39,101 nt of DNA from Saprospiraceae bacterium (GTDB taxonomy: Bacteria; Bacteroidota; Bacteroidia; Chitinophagales; Saprospiraceae), in assembly GCA_029262975.1 (NCBI GenBank), contig JAJCYJ010000801.1, positions 1-39,101 on the forward strand. The letters run 5' to 3'. This document shows, piece by piece, positions 22,758 to 28,340 of this stretch. The position numbers and the translations under genes are program-made. The notes under the pieces were generated by a model that was not told where the DNA came from, searched no databases, and worked only from the letters and a program-made list of their open reading frames with translations. Numbering within the stretch: the stretch's first letter is position 1; every line of letters starts with the position of its first letter.

Positions 22758-23006
22758 CTAAATTATTTTAATGCTTAATATGCAATACCCTTTCATCAAT
22801 CCAAATTCTTCACAATTACTTAGTATTCCGATTATTCTATAGCTCAAGCATCTACCCAAGTATTCATCTTTTAAAGGACAATAATCTGATAAAGTAATAA
22901 TATCATCAACCTTATAATCCCTATCGTCTTTTCTTAGCTCAAACGTTTTTTCTCCCTGCTGTAATTGATTGAAGTATTTTGTGTAAGTCTTTAAGTCGTG
23001 CTCCAT
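22758..23006 (-). CDS. DUF3850-like ASCH/PUA-fold protein
   Basis: An 82-residue protein with the DUF3850 landmarks: HDLKTYTKYFNQLQQGEKTF ('h.lKi.p.yF..v..G.KtfE'), then ELRKDDRDYKVDDIITLSDY ('lRkndRdf.vGD.l.l.ey'), and ILSNCEEFGLMKGYCILSI ('...gl..gyvil.i'). This family belongs to the ASCH/PUA-like group that binds RNA or modified bases. Here it is about the usual size. It is encoded five bases after the 111-aa gene in the early operon. The biochemical function is unknown; binding of modified bases or RNA is inferred from the fold. Confidence 0.8.
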   Translation of the reverse strand: MEHDLKTYTKYFNQLQQGEKTFELRKDDRDYKVDDIITLSDYCPLKDEYLGRCLSYRIIGILSNCEEFGLMKGYCILSIKII

Positions 23007-23011
23007 ATTAT

Positions 23012-23347
23012 TTATAATTTAATTTCTGCATACCATTCACCATCACCCATCGCACCAGTGTATATAATAGTTAACTTCTTTTTTGTAGCCCTCCAATTAA
23101 ATGGCTCTAAATGTCTCTCTTTATAGCCTCTAGAGTACTTATAAAAGTAGTTTGATACGGGGGTCTCATTAATTCCAACTTCTTCAATGAAATCAATAAG
23201 ATTACAACTCCTCAATTCACATTCAATGTCGTATAAACAACGGTCAGTATCTAAATCAATACCGTCATTATTACACATATCAATAAACGTCTGTTGTTCG
23301 TCAAGATTTGTTGTTACTTGGAAGCCTTCAATTTCTAATGTTTTCAT
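23012..23347 (-). CDS. Hypothetical early protein (111 aa)
   Basis: Not recognised. Residues 1-60 alternate beta and acidic helix (LEIEGFQVTTNLDEQQTFID, then cysteines in DIECELRSCNLIDFIEEVG). Residues 90-111 end in a beta/aromatic segment KKLTIIYTGAMGDGEWYAEI. It is the first gene after a candidate promoter/operator region (23366-23399) and so probably is expressed as the head of a leftward sub-operon that runs to the DUF3850-like gene and beyond. No functional call is made. Confidence 0.6.
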   Translation of the reverse strand: MKTLEIEGFQVTTNLDEQQTFIDMCNNDGIDLDTDRCLYDIECELRSCNLIDFIEEVGINETPVSNYFYKYSRGYKERHLEPFNWRATKKKLTIIYTGAMGDGEWYAEIKL

Positions 23348-23365
23348 AATATAAAGTTTAAAAGT

Positions 23366-23399
23366 TTATCCAAATATACGGATAATATATTTACTATCC
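23366..23399 (-). promoter_or_regulatory. Candidate promoter with TTATCC/GGATAA operator half-sites
   Basis: The minus strand has TATATTTG (23378-23371), a match to TAnnTTTG, just upstream of the 111-aa gene. On the plus strand the box is framed by TTATCC (23366-23371) and GGATAA (23380-23385), an inverted pair, and a third half-site TATCC lies at 23395-23399. The spacings are 13-15 bp from half-site to half-site. A repressor that binds GGATA would cover the -7 box. No clear -33 TTG element is seen. Pattern only. Confidence 0.45.
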
Positions 23400-23438
23400 T
23401 AATTTTGAGATAAATATTTTAGTTAATAATTCCTATCT

Positions 23439-24050
23439 TTAAATTAAGTGTGCGTATTTATCTTCTAATGTTTTCGGCATATTCTTTTTTACGTTCTTTA
23501 TTTGGATATTTAGCCAATTAACAAAATGTGCCTTAATGTCTTTTTCGGGCTTATCTAAATCAGCCTTTAACTCTAAGTCATCTAAAAATAACGTGAGATA
23601 TTGTTTTACGTCATTTAATTCTAACCTTTTTTTCATACATATTTGTTCAATCCAAGAGTGGGAGTTTATTACACTCTCTTTAACTATTACTATATCTGTT
23701 ACATTAACATTAACTATATCATTAACTATAACAGGTTTTTTGGGTTCGTCTGGGTTATCATTTAACCCATTGGGTTTTTTGGGTTTAGTTGGGTTTTTAG
23801 GCCTACCACCTTTAGAACCATTATTTCTTGACCTGCCAGCTCTTTCTTCCCATTTTATTAAATCCCTTTTTAATACCTGTTTTATTAAAGTGAAAGCCAT
23901 TTTTAAAATAGGGTCTTCAACTGTTGGATTCTCATCATTGACGTAAGAAAATATTATCGATATTAATTCACCCCTTTTTTCTAATGGTAACTGTTCAAAA
24001 ATTTCTTTCTGGTCAGTATAAAGAATAAATGCTTTTTTATTATCTGCCAT
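23439..24050 (-). CDS. DUF6291-type phage replication protein
   Basis: A 203-residue protein in two parts. Residues 1-85 match the DUF6291 pattern: KKAFILYTDQKEIFEQLPLE ('k.sfilY.Dqke.f..Lsde.aG.Li..if.y') and ELISIIFSYVNDENPTVEDP, ending with an RSRNNGSKGGRPKN motif, the 'sng.kGGrpkn' phrase common in phage replication proteins. Residues 95-130 are low complexity (NPTKPKKPNGLNDNPDEPKK, then alternating Val/Asn/Asp). Residues 135-200 form a helical domain, SWIEQICMKKRLELNDVKQY ... HFVNWLNIQIKN, like DnaD-associated C-terminal domains. Such proteins are taken as replication initiators. The repeat-rich middle may double as an origin. Confidence 0.8.
   Translation of the reverse strand: MADNKKAFILYTDQKEIFEQLPLEKRGELISIIFSYVNDENPTVEDPILKMAFTLIKQVLKRDLIKWEERAGRSRNNGSKGGRPKNPTKPKKPNGLNDNPDEPKKPVIVNDIVNVNVTDIVIVKESVINSHSWIEQICMKKRLELNDVKQYLTLFLDDLELKADLDKPEKDIKAHFVNWLNIQIKNVKKNMPKTLEDKYAHLI
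23680..23810. repeat. Iteron-like tract inside the replication gene (origin candidate)
   Basis: Within the low-complexity part of the replication gene there are tandem repeats: CATTAACTATA at 23708-23718 and again at 23720-23730, with related TAACTATTACTATA just before, and GGTTTTTTGGGTT at 23734-23746 and 23773-23785, with GGGTTTTTAGG at 23791-23801. Short AT-rich iterons inside the initiator gene resemble the lambda O-gene origin. The tract also encodes a Lys/Pro/Asn-rich linker, so repetition could partly come from protein composition. Confidence 0.45.
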
Positions 24051-24052
24051 AA

Positions 24053-24328
24053 CTAAAACGGTAAACAGTCGAAATGACTACTTTTATTTATATATTTTCC
24101 AAACCTAGTAATGGGCTTATTACAATCACAACACCTTGAAAAACACCAATTCTTTAATCTTCTAAGAAATAATTTAAACCCAAGCTTAAATGTTGACATG
24201 GTAAGGTGAAACCTTCCATAATCATAATACTCGTGCTGTTTACATCTTTGGCAATATTGATAACCGCAATCAGTTTCTTCATTAAGATTATGACCGACTA
24301 TGAAACACATTGTTCTTTTTATACTCAT
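24053..24328 (-). CDS. Cysteine-rich small protein (91 aa)
   Basis: Ten Cys and four His residues suggest zinc binding. MCFIVGHNLN is followed by CGYQYCQRC (Cys at about 21, 26 and 29) and a C-terminal SRCCDCNKPITRFGKYI (paired Cys near 65-69), with His and a further Cys at the end (HFDCLPF). The repeated CxxC pattern, YCQRC and CDCNK, looks like one or two zinc ribbons. No family is recognised. It lies two bases before the DUF6291-type gene and so is likely co-expressed with replication functions; a nucleic-acid-binding role is inference. Confidence 0.55.
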   Translation of the reverse strand: MSIKRTMCFIVGHNLNEETDCGYQYCQRCKQHEYYDYGRFHLTMSTFKLGFKLFLRRLKNWCFSRCCDCNKPITRFGKYINKSSHFDCLPF

Positions 24329-24330
24329 TG

Positions 24331-24380
24331 CGTTATTGGTTTTATATACCTCCCCAAAATACTAAGTGCAACCAATAACG
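24331..24380. repeat. 11-bp inverted repeat upstream of the Cys-rich gene
   Basis: CGTTATTGGTT at 24331-24341 and AACCAATAACG at 24370-24380 are perfect inverted copies, 28 bases apart. The right-hand string ATTGGTTTT recurs near 24445. The repeat lies immediately upstream of the ATG of the Cys-rich gene, and the minus strand between the arms holds GGGGAGG, a possible ribosome-binding sequence. It could be an operator or an mRNA hairpin that hides the start. No clear -7 box is found at the expected spot. Confidence 0.45.
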
Positions 24381-24486
24381 ACAGAGAATGCACAAAGTAC
24401 CTTAGTTCGGTTTGTTTTAATAATAATTAAAGTAGTTTGTCGCCATTGGTTTTGTAAATATACAATTATATTCTATATAAACAAAT

Positions 24487-24570
24487 TTAATTTTTCTTTA
24501 ATTCCTCATAAAAATCTTCAAGTGAGCTATCTACTTCGTGTGACCATTCAAAACCTATTAATACTTCCAT
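24487..24570 (-). CDS. Possible 27-aa microprotein
   Basis: A 28-codon frame with ATG at 24570 reads MEVLIGFEWSHEVDSSLEDF and ends EELKKN. Acidic and mostly helical, it fills part of a gap between the DnaA-like gene and the Cys-rich gene and lies 10 bp after the DnaA-like gene. Support is only by position and the A-rich leader. The frame is short and could be chance. Confidence 0.35.
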   Translation of the reverse strand: MEVLIGFEWSHEVDSSLEDFYEELKKN

Positions 24571-24580
24571 AATTATTATA

Positions 24581-24955
24581 TTAATTTACTAATCTTATAT
24601 TAATTTCTGATTCTACTCGCTCAAATAACACTCTATATATGCTATCAAATTTAATATCTCTTTCAACTGTTTTGCAACTATGTAGGACAGTTGAATGGTC
24701 ATTAGATGTTATTTTACCAACCTCAGAAGTTGATAGCTGTGTATATTTTCTAAGGAAATAATGCGATAACTGTCTTGCTATCCTTATTTCTTTTTTTCGG
24801 CTACTTGACATTATATCTGAACAACTAACACTTGTTAGTTCTTGTACTGTTGAAAATACAATTCTTGTTATTTCAAATTCTGTTTTTCCGAATGTTGTCA
24901 TCCTATTAATACCTACTGTTTTAAATTCCATACCTGCACGCGAATAATAATTCAT
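24581..24955 (-). CDS. DnaA domain-IV-like DNA-binding protein (124 aa)
   Basis: Residues 30-105 match domain IV of bacterial DnaA, the part that reads DnaA boxes. The signature is clear: SSRKKEIRIARQLSHYFLRK at 51-70 ('Skk.Ei..aRqiamyl'), then YTQLSTSEVGKITSNDHSTV at 71-90 ('t..sl..IG..fg.rdHsTV'), then LHSCKTVERD ('ha..ki'). No AAA+ domain is present, so it cannot hydrolyse ATP or form the initiator filament. It may bind DnaA boxes in the phage or host, either to recruit or to block host DnaA. It lies about 0.5 kb upstream of the DUF6291-type replication gene, in the same leftward run. Confidence 0.85.
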   Translation of the reverse strand: MNYYSRAGMEFKTVGINRMTTFGKTEFEITRIVFSTVQELTSVSCSDIMSSSRKKEIRIARQLSHYFLRKYTQLSTSEVGKITSNDHSTVLHSCKTVERDIKFDSIYRVLFERVESEINIRLVN

Positions 24956-24959
24956 AACT

Positions 24960-25178
24960 CTAGTTATTTAATTGATAAACAGCATAATTAGTTAAATTAC
25001 CGTAACGATTAACTACTTGTCTGTTAAGAGTTTTAATGCTTAACCCCTCTTTTCTGAGTAGATAAATCTTATCTAATAATCTAGTAATGCCATATTCATT
25101 AATAGCGTCAAGGCTTGTTAAGTGTCCGAATCCTTTTAAATGGATTCTCACTTCTTCTAGTTGAGTTTTTGCTTTCAT
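24960..25178 (-). CDS. Small HTH protein (HTH_39-like)
   Basis: A 72-residue protein resembling a short phage helix-turn-helix family whose opening is 'q...il.hL...g.iTsldAi..yGitrLa.rI..LRk.G..I'. Here it reads RIHLKGFGHLTSLDAINEYG followed by ITRLLDKIYLLRKEGLSI, which fits well. The C-terminus NYAVYQLNN is the 'a.Y.L' end of this family. It is encoded just before the DnaA-domain-IV gene and overlaps the upstream 67-aa gene by ATGA. A regulatory or replication-linked DNA-binding role is likely. Confidence 0.8.
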   Translation of the reverse strand: MKAKTQLEEVRIHLKGFGHLTSLDAINEYGITRLLDKIYLLRKEGLSIKTLNRQVVNRYGNLTNYAVYQLNN

Positions 25179-25378
25179 TTGATTACGATTTGTACTGTGA
25201 ACTTAAATCTATTTTTTAGCTTCTTTAAAAGTTTTGATTTATTAGCCATTAACATATCTTGAGGATCAGACCAAACCCCAACCACCTTAATTGGGGTGGT
25301 TTTTACGTAAGCACAATAATTTTGCAGCCTAGTTTTTTGGATCGTTTCATCTTCTACGCTTATTTTTTCTTTCGCCAT
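25175..25378 (-). CDS. Hypothetical early protein (67 aa)
   Basis: Not recognised. The N-terminus MAKEKISVEDETIQKTRLQN is charged. The middle, VKTTPIKVVGVWSDPQDMLM, has a beta-like stretch, and the C-terminus is basic (KSKLLKKLKNRFKFTVQIVI). No Cys pair or membrane segment is present. It overlaps both adjacent genes (ATGA and one base), consistent with a tightly coupled early operon. Confidence 0.6.
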   Translation of the reverse strand: MAKEKISVEDETIQKTRLQNYCAYVKTTPIKVVGVWSDPQDMLMANKSKLLKKLKNRFKFTVQIVIK

Positions 25379-25593
25379 TAGTATTTATTTAGGAATATTT
25401 CTAATTCTTGTTGATTAATATTGTCTAATTTTTCGAACAATAAAGCTATATTCGCAGCAGCAATAACGCCTATTTTAGATATATCATATTTTGAATCAAT
25501 TCTATCAAGATATTCATTTAATAACTCTTTTTCAGAAAATTCGCTTAAAATATATTCTAACTGCCCTTCGTCTAAATCAATTTCTACTACCAT
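25378..25593 (-). CDS. Hypothetical early protein (71 aa)
   Basis: Not recognised. Acidic overall: MVVEIDLDEGQLEYILSEFS, then a mid-section YLDRIDSKYDISKIGVIAAA and a C-terminal helix LEKLDNINQQELEIF-like. The stretch GVIAAANIALLFEKL is hydrophobic but probably a buried helix. Acidic, helical early proteins of this size often act as inhibitors of host proteins or as small partners; this is only a general remark. Overlaps the 67-aa gene by one base. Confidence 0.55.
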   Translation of the reverse strand: MVVEIDLDEGQLEYILSEFSEKELLNEYLDRIDSKYDISKIGVIAAANIALLFEKLDNINQQELEIFLNKY

Positions 25594-25595
25594 AA

Positions 25596-25757
25596 CTAAT
25601 CTAATATTACAAATTCTTTAACATCATAAATGCCATACTTCTTTTCCACAGCATTTTTTACTTGAACCTCAACGTTTTCTTCACTGGGGACTGTTTTAAC
25701 ATCCATATATTCTACGCGATTATTATCCCAGTTCATTATTACTTTTACTTTTGTCAT
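25596..25757 (-). CDS. Hypothetical early protein (53 aa)
   Basis: The chosen start is the second ATG (25757), which follows an AAGTT leader like those of other genes here. An ATG nine codons earlier at 25784 is also possible. The peptide starts MTKVKVIMNWDNNRVEYMDV, then a charged middle and a C-terminal GIYDVKEFVI. This pattern of strand-turn-strand-helix-strand is common in tiny phage proteins of the 'DUF' class with 'v.v.w......' openings. It ends two bases before the next gene. No function is proposed. Confidence 0.55.
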   Translation of the reverse strand: MTKVKVIMNWDNNRVEYMDVKTVPSEENVEVQVKNAVEKKYGIYDVKEFVILD

Positions 25758-25829
25758 AACTTGATTTTTAATATTCTGATTCATAGTCTTTTAAATTTTG
25801 AGTTACTTATATATCATTGTTAGGTTTAA

Positions 25830-26033
25830 TTACTTAATCTTTTTCCACCCTTTTATAAAAGTGCATCTTTCCATCTTAAAAACTTTCTTCATAAAGAGTT
25901 CAAATAAATAACCAATCAGATGTATTGAAGGGTTTATCATCCAAACTATTGCAACTACTATAAAAACCTGAACCCAATCATAGGCATCAAAGTTTTTTAC
26001 CATTTCCCACATTCCGTTTATTTCTTCTCTCAT
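25830..26033 (-). CDS. Small membrane protein (67 aa)
   Basis: A short protein with one clear transmembrane segment at about residues 20-42 (WVQVFIVVAIVWMINPSIHL). The N-terminus is acidic (MREEINGMWEMVKNFDAYD), and the C-terminus is basic (MKKVFKMERCTFIKGWKKIK), so the basic tail probably lies in the cytoplasm. No signal peptidase site is seen. It lies in the early region and not in the lysis cassette, so a role in takeover or membrane protection is more likely than holin. Not matched to any family. Confidence 0.6.
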   Translation of the reverse strand: MREEINGMWEMVKNFDAYDWVQVFIVVAIVWMINPSIHLIGYLFELFMKKVFKMERCTFIKGWKKIK

Positions 26034-26049
26034 ATCTATATTTTTTAAA

Positions 26050-26130
26050 TTAAACTAAACCTAACACTCTGTAAGTTGCATTAAAACGACAACCAACAGT
26101 AGCCGTTAATTTTCTTACTTCTTTATTCAT
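26050..26130 (-). CDS. Possible 26-aa microprotein
   Basis: A 27-codon frame with ATG at 26130 reads MNKEVRKLTATVGCRFNATY and ends with RVLGLV. It is basic and mixed alpha/beta. It fills most of the gap ahead of the small membrane protein gene and follows an A-rich leader. Nothing else supports it, so it may be a chance frame. Confidence 0.3.
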   Translation of the reverse strand: MNKEVRKLTATVGCRFNATYRVLGLV

Positions 26131-26243
26131 ATTTATAAAATTTAATTGTTATTTAATCGTAAAATTACTATCCATACCCAAACCGTTAGCAAAAATAAAA
26201 AAGTGTGCCTAATGCCTTGTTTATCTCTTTAAGTGCTTTTTCG

Positions 26244-26660
26244 TTAATCATAATTTTCTTTAATTTCTAAACAAGGAAACTCAATTACAACACCTTGGTC
26301 GCCAAAGAATTTAACTATTACATCAATAATTTGATTCATTTCATCGGTCTTTAGTTTTGTCGTACTTTTAAACTCAAATAACGTCATCTGTATTGGTTTC
26401 CAGAAAAATTCCTTTACTATATCTGGTGTATATCTAAGGCTCATATCCGCACCCTTTATGCCTGTATAAGAAAACTCCATACCCAACTCATTTAACTGTT
26501 CAGAAATCATCATAAAAAACTTGTGTAATGCCCTATTTTGCCTTAATGTCCTTATGTTTTTACATTCTTTAAGCTCAACTATTTTATTGGTAGCTTTAAA
26601 ATGAACAGACTGAGCATCAAAATCTTTTAATTCTTTTATGTCGGACAGGTCGTATTTCAT
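26244..26660 (-). CDS. NinB-like recombination protein (138 aa)
   Basis: Residues 36-138 resemble a phage family related to lambda NinB/YbcN, whose typical features are 'R..qqN...h..l..ia..l......w..e.vKe.f..........ttkl...em..i.d.i......'. Here: TLRQNRALHKFFMMISEQLN, then DMSLRYTPDIVKEFFWKPIQ, then STTKLKTDEMNQIIDVIVKF with GDQGVVIEFP at the end. NinB-like proteins bind single-stranded DNA and support recombination. It overlaps the YqaJ exonuclease gene by ATGA and follows the SSB-like gene, the usual set. Confidence 0.65.
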   Translation of the reverse strand: MKYDLSDIKELKDFDAQSVHFKATNKIVELKECKNIRTLRQNRALHKFFMMISEQLNELGMEFSYTGIKGADMSLRYTPDIVKEFFWKPIQMTLFEFKSTTKLKTDEMNQIIDVIVKFFGDQGVVIEFPCLEIKENYD

Positions 26661-27259
26661 AGAGATTTAATTATGTCTTTAATTTCTGACACTGCCTCAT
26701 TAATTCTAGTTATCAATGTAGCTTTCATTTCAGCATCAGGATAAACCCTTAAAATAAACGGTTTAATGTTTGGGTAATAACTCATAAAATCACACCATTC
26801 AGCACCCGTAATCAATAATTGTCCTTGTACTTGCCACTTGTAAGTATTAGGTAATTTATCTGCTCTTAGATAGCCTATATGAGTTTTGCCTAGTGGGCAT
26901 TTGATTTCCAGAAGGTTATTATCTATCATTCTATCGGGGCTAACCCCAATGTATTCAGGATGGATTAATTCATTGGTAACAAAGCCAACCTCACTAGCAT
27001 CAACCCCAAGAATTTCTTCATAGTCTTTTGCTGCCTCTGGCTCTAAATCAACTCCCCTCTGCATTATGTCGTTGAAATAAGTTTCTTCAGTCTCACCAGA
27101 TAGAATCTGACAAACAATTTCATTAATCAAGCCCTTGTAAGTTGCTGTGCTTTTCCCTGCAACAACATCTTTAAACTTTGAAGCAGTTATACGCCCACAC
27201 CTTAATTCGTGCCAAGCATCACTACCCTGTTCTACTTTGTATATATTTAGATTATCCAT
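26657..27259 (-). CDS. YqaJ / lambda-exonuclease family recombinase
   Basis: A 200-residue exonuclease of the YqaJ (Red-alpha-like) family. In order: GSDAWHELRCGRITASKFKD at 12-31 ('gs.eWlelRrg.iTaSr...'), MQRGVDLEPEAAKDYEEILG at 66-85 ('..G..lEp.Ar..Ye...g'), then YIGVSPDRMIDNNLLEIKCP at 103-122 with the catalytic D109 (in SPDR) and Glu118-x-Lys120 (in LEIK), and YKWQVQGQLLITGAEWCDFM near 139-158 ('y..QvqgqL.v.g...c.fv'). It makes 3' single strands for annealing. It overlaps both neighbours, the upstream SSB-like gene by eight bases. Confidence 0.93.
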   Translation of the reverse strand: MDNLNIYKVEQGSDAWHELRCGRITASKFKDVVAGKSTATYKGLINEIVCQILSGETEETYFNDIMQRGVDLEPEAAKDYEEILGVDASEVGFVTNELIHPEYIGVSPDRMIDNNLLEIKCPLGKTHIGYLRADKLPNTYKWQVQGQLLITGAEWCDFMSYYPNIKPFILRVYPDAEMKATLITRINEAVSEIKDIIKSL

Positions 27260-27650
27260 TAGCTAAAAGTTTATCTTGCTCTACCATCCAGTCCAACATT
27301 CCTTTTGCTTCAATGTATAGCTGTTCATATTCGATTTTTCCTGCAACAACTAAATCCTTTGAATAGCTCATCGCAAAGCCTGAATATTTAGATTGTTCTT
27401 TTTTAACATTTCTTGAATAATTAGAGCCACCACTTTTGATGGCTGCAATATTATAGTAAACAATGCCATCATATTTTCTTTCAGTTTCTGTGAACTCATT
27501 TTCTGCACCAGCTTTAAACTTTGATTGTTCTCTTTCTTTAGCCAAAAAAGTGCCTTTCTTACCGTTATAATTCACAATGAATCTACACATTTCCCCATAT
27601 TTAGTTGAAACTTTTTTATCAAAAACTATGCTATCAATTGTTGCTTTCAT
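27252..27650 (-). CDS. Probable single-stranded DNA-binding protein
   Basis: The 132-residue protein has a possible OB-fold start, MKATIDSIVFDKKVSTKYGE ('...i..i......k.Ge..rf.v......'), then a strand RFIVNYNGKKGTFLAKEREQ and a YDGIVYYNIAAIKSGG closing strand. A low-complexity linker (GGSNYSRNVKKEQSKY) leads to a helical C-terminus (DWMVEQDKLLANG). The linker and position just upstream of YqaJ exonuclease fit an SSB or annealing-partner role. No acidic DDD-type SSB tip is present. It overlaps the YqaJ gene by eight bases. Confidence 0.55.
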   Translation of the reverse strand: MKATIDSIVFDKKVSTKYGEMCRFIVNYNGKKGTFLAKEREQSKFKAGAENEFTETERKYDGIVYYNIAAIKSGGSNYSRNVKKEQSKYSGFAMSYSKDLVVAGKIEYEQLYIEAKGMLDWMVEQDKLLANG

Positions 27651-27653
27651 AAT

Positions 27654-27770
27654 TTATTTATTATCATATTCATATTCTTTTTTACATTCTTTAGAACAAA
27701 ATTTTTTTTCACATTTTATTCCACAATATTCGCAAGTATGCTCCTCTATTTCTTGTTGATAATTATACAT
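27654..27770 (-). CDS. Zinc-knuckle microprotein (38 aa)
   Basis: ATG at 27770 starts MYNYQQEIEEHTCEYCGIKC and then EKKFCSKECKKEYEYDNK. The cysteines form CEYC, a further Cys and CSKEC, with a 'FCSkeCk..y' ending seen in small FCS-like and treble-clef zinc fingers, where the last pair follows a Phe. A length of 38 residues is enough for one such finger. It overlaps the upstream 58-aa gene by eight bases, supporting real translation. Likely nucleic-acid or protein binding. Confidence 0.65.
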   Translation of the reverse strand: MYNYQQEIEEHTCEYCGIKCEKKFCSKECKKEYEYDNK

Positions 27771-27939
27771 TTTGTATTAATTCTGTTTGCTTTAATAATA
27801 ATCCTAAATATAATTTAGTTATCCCAAATTGATTCCGATAATTCGTTAGAAGATTTCTAACAGCCATTAAATGACTCGCTGTATTATCTTTGTTTTTGAT
27901 AATCTGAAGTATTCTATTGTGATGTAAATGCTCTAACAT
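27763..27939 (-). CDS. Hypothetical microprotein (58 aa)
   Basis: A 58-residue, basic and helical protein (MLEHLHHNRILQIIKNKDNT, then ASHLMAVRNLLTNYRNQFGI and KLYLGLLLKQTELIQNV). No cysteines or membrane span are present. It overlaps its neighbours by eight bases downstream and seven upstream, part of a run of four tiny coupled genes. Helix-rich and His-rich near the N-terminus; no family is recognised. Confidence 0.55.
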   Translation of the reverse strand: MLEHLHHNRILQIIKNKDNTASHLMAVRNLLTNYRNQFGITKLYLGLLLKQTELIQNV

Positions 27940-28109
27940 AGCTCTCCAATTACGTGAGTAATTTGATAATCTGCAATCGCATCATCTTCTTGAAACAACT
28001 CGTCCAATTCTTTTTGGATTAATTTACTTAAATTATAATCTAATTCTCTGGAAATAGTAATGTCTATTTCTTGAAACTTATCTGATATTTCAATTCTAAA
28101 TTGCTCCAT
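27933..28109 (-). CDS. Hypothetical acidic microprotein (58 aa)
   Basis: A 58-residue acidic protein (MEQFRIEISDKFQEIDITIS, then RELDYNLSKLIQKELDELFQ and DDAIADYQITHVIGELC). It begins with a strand (QFRIEI), like the first strand of many small DNA-mimic or partner proteins, and has more than twelve Asp/Glu. It overlaps the following gene by seven bases and lies one base after the RHH-like gene. Whether it partners the RHH protein, as in antitoxin-like pairs, cannot be seen. Confidence 0.55.
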   Translation of the reverse strand: MEQFRIEISDKFQEIDITISRELDYNLSKLIQKELDELFQEDDAIADYQITHVIGELC

Positions 28110-28110
28110 T

Positions 28111-28242
28111 TTACTCCTTTAAATATTCAATAATAAACCTTCTTAGCTCCACAGAAGCGTTGCTTCCTTGCATCTTACATTTCTTAATAAATCTTAACCA
28201 GATTTGACGATTAATTCTAAATGGTGCTGTAATGTACTTCAT
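28111..28242 (-). CDS. Ribbon-helix-helix-like microprotein (43 aa)
   Basis: A 43-residue protein (MKYITAPFRINRQIWLRFIK, then KCKMQGSNASVELRRFIIEY). The strand TAPFRI, a helix QIWLRFIKKCKMQG with the small-residue turn SNAS, and a second helix VELRRFIIEYL match the Arc/MetJ RHH pattern of 'fri...l...l.......g.s.s..lr..i...l'. RHH proteins bind DNA as dimers and usually autoregulate. It is the first gene of a four-gene micro-operon and lies just after a set of hairpins. Confidence 0.65.
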   Translation of the reverse strand: MKYITAPFRINRQIWLRFIKKCKMQGSNASVELRRFIIEYLKE

Positions 28243-28264
28243 AATTTATTTTAAGTTTATAAAT

Positions 28265-28340
28265 GGTTGGCGTAACCAAATCCTCGCTATGAAAATAGCG
28301 AGGTTGGATTCTCCTGCTGACCTTGCAGGGAACAACAGGA
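28265..28340. terminator. Dense hairpin cluster, possible terminator or structured RNA
   Basis: Three stems lie within 76 bases. GGTT/AACC at 28265-28278 is small. CCTCGCTAT (28282-28290), loop GAAA, ATAGCGAGG (28295-28303) is a perfect 9-bp stem, extended by CCAA/TTGG across a 2-nt bulge. CCTGC (28313-28317) and GCAGG (28325-28329) form a third. A T-rich run follows on the plus strand at 28342-28349, and the GAAA loop also favours the plus-strand sense. On the minus strand it is the spacer after the 184-aa gene. Either an attenuating terminator or a small structured RNA is possible. Confidence 0.5.

Noticed and set aside
26186..26251. 21-aa frame just after the NinB-like gene (starts MINEKALKEINKALG)
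   Set aside because: The start lies inside the last codons of the upstream gene, but the frame is too short and ends in an uninformative hydrophobic tail. Chance is as likely as translation.
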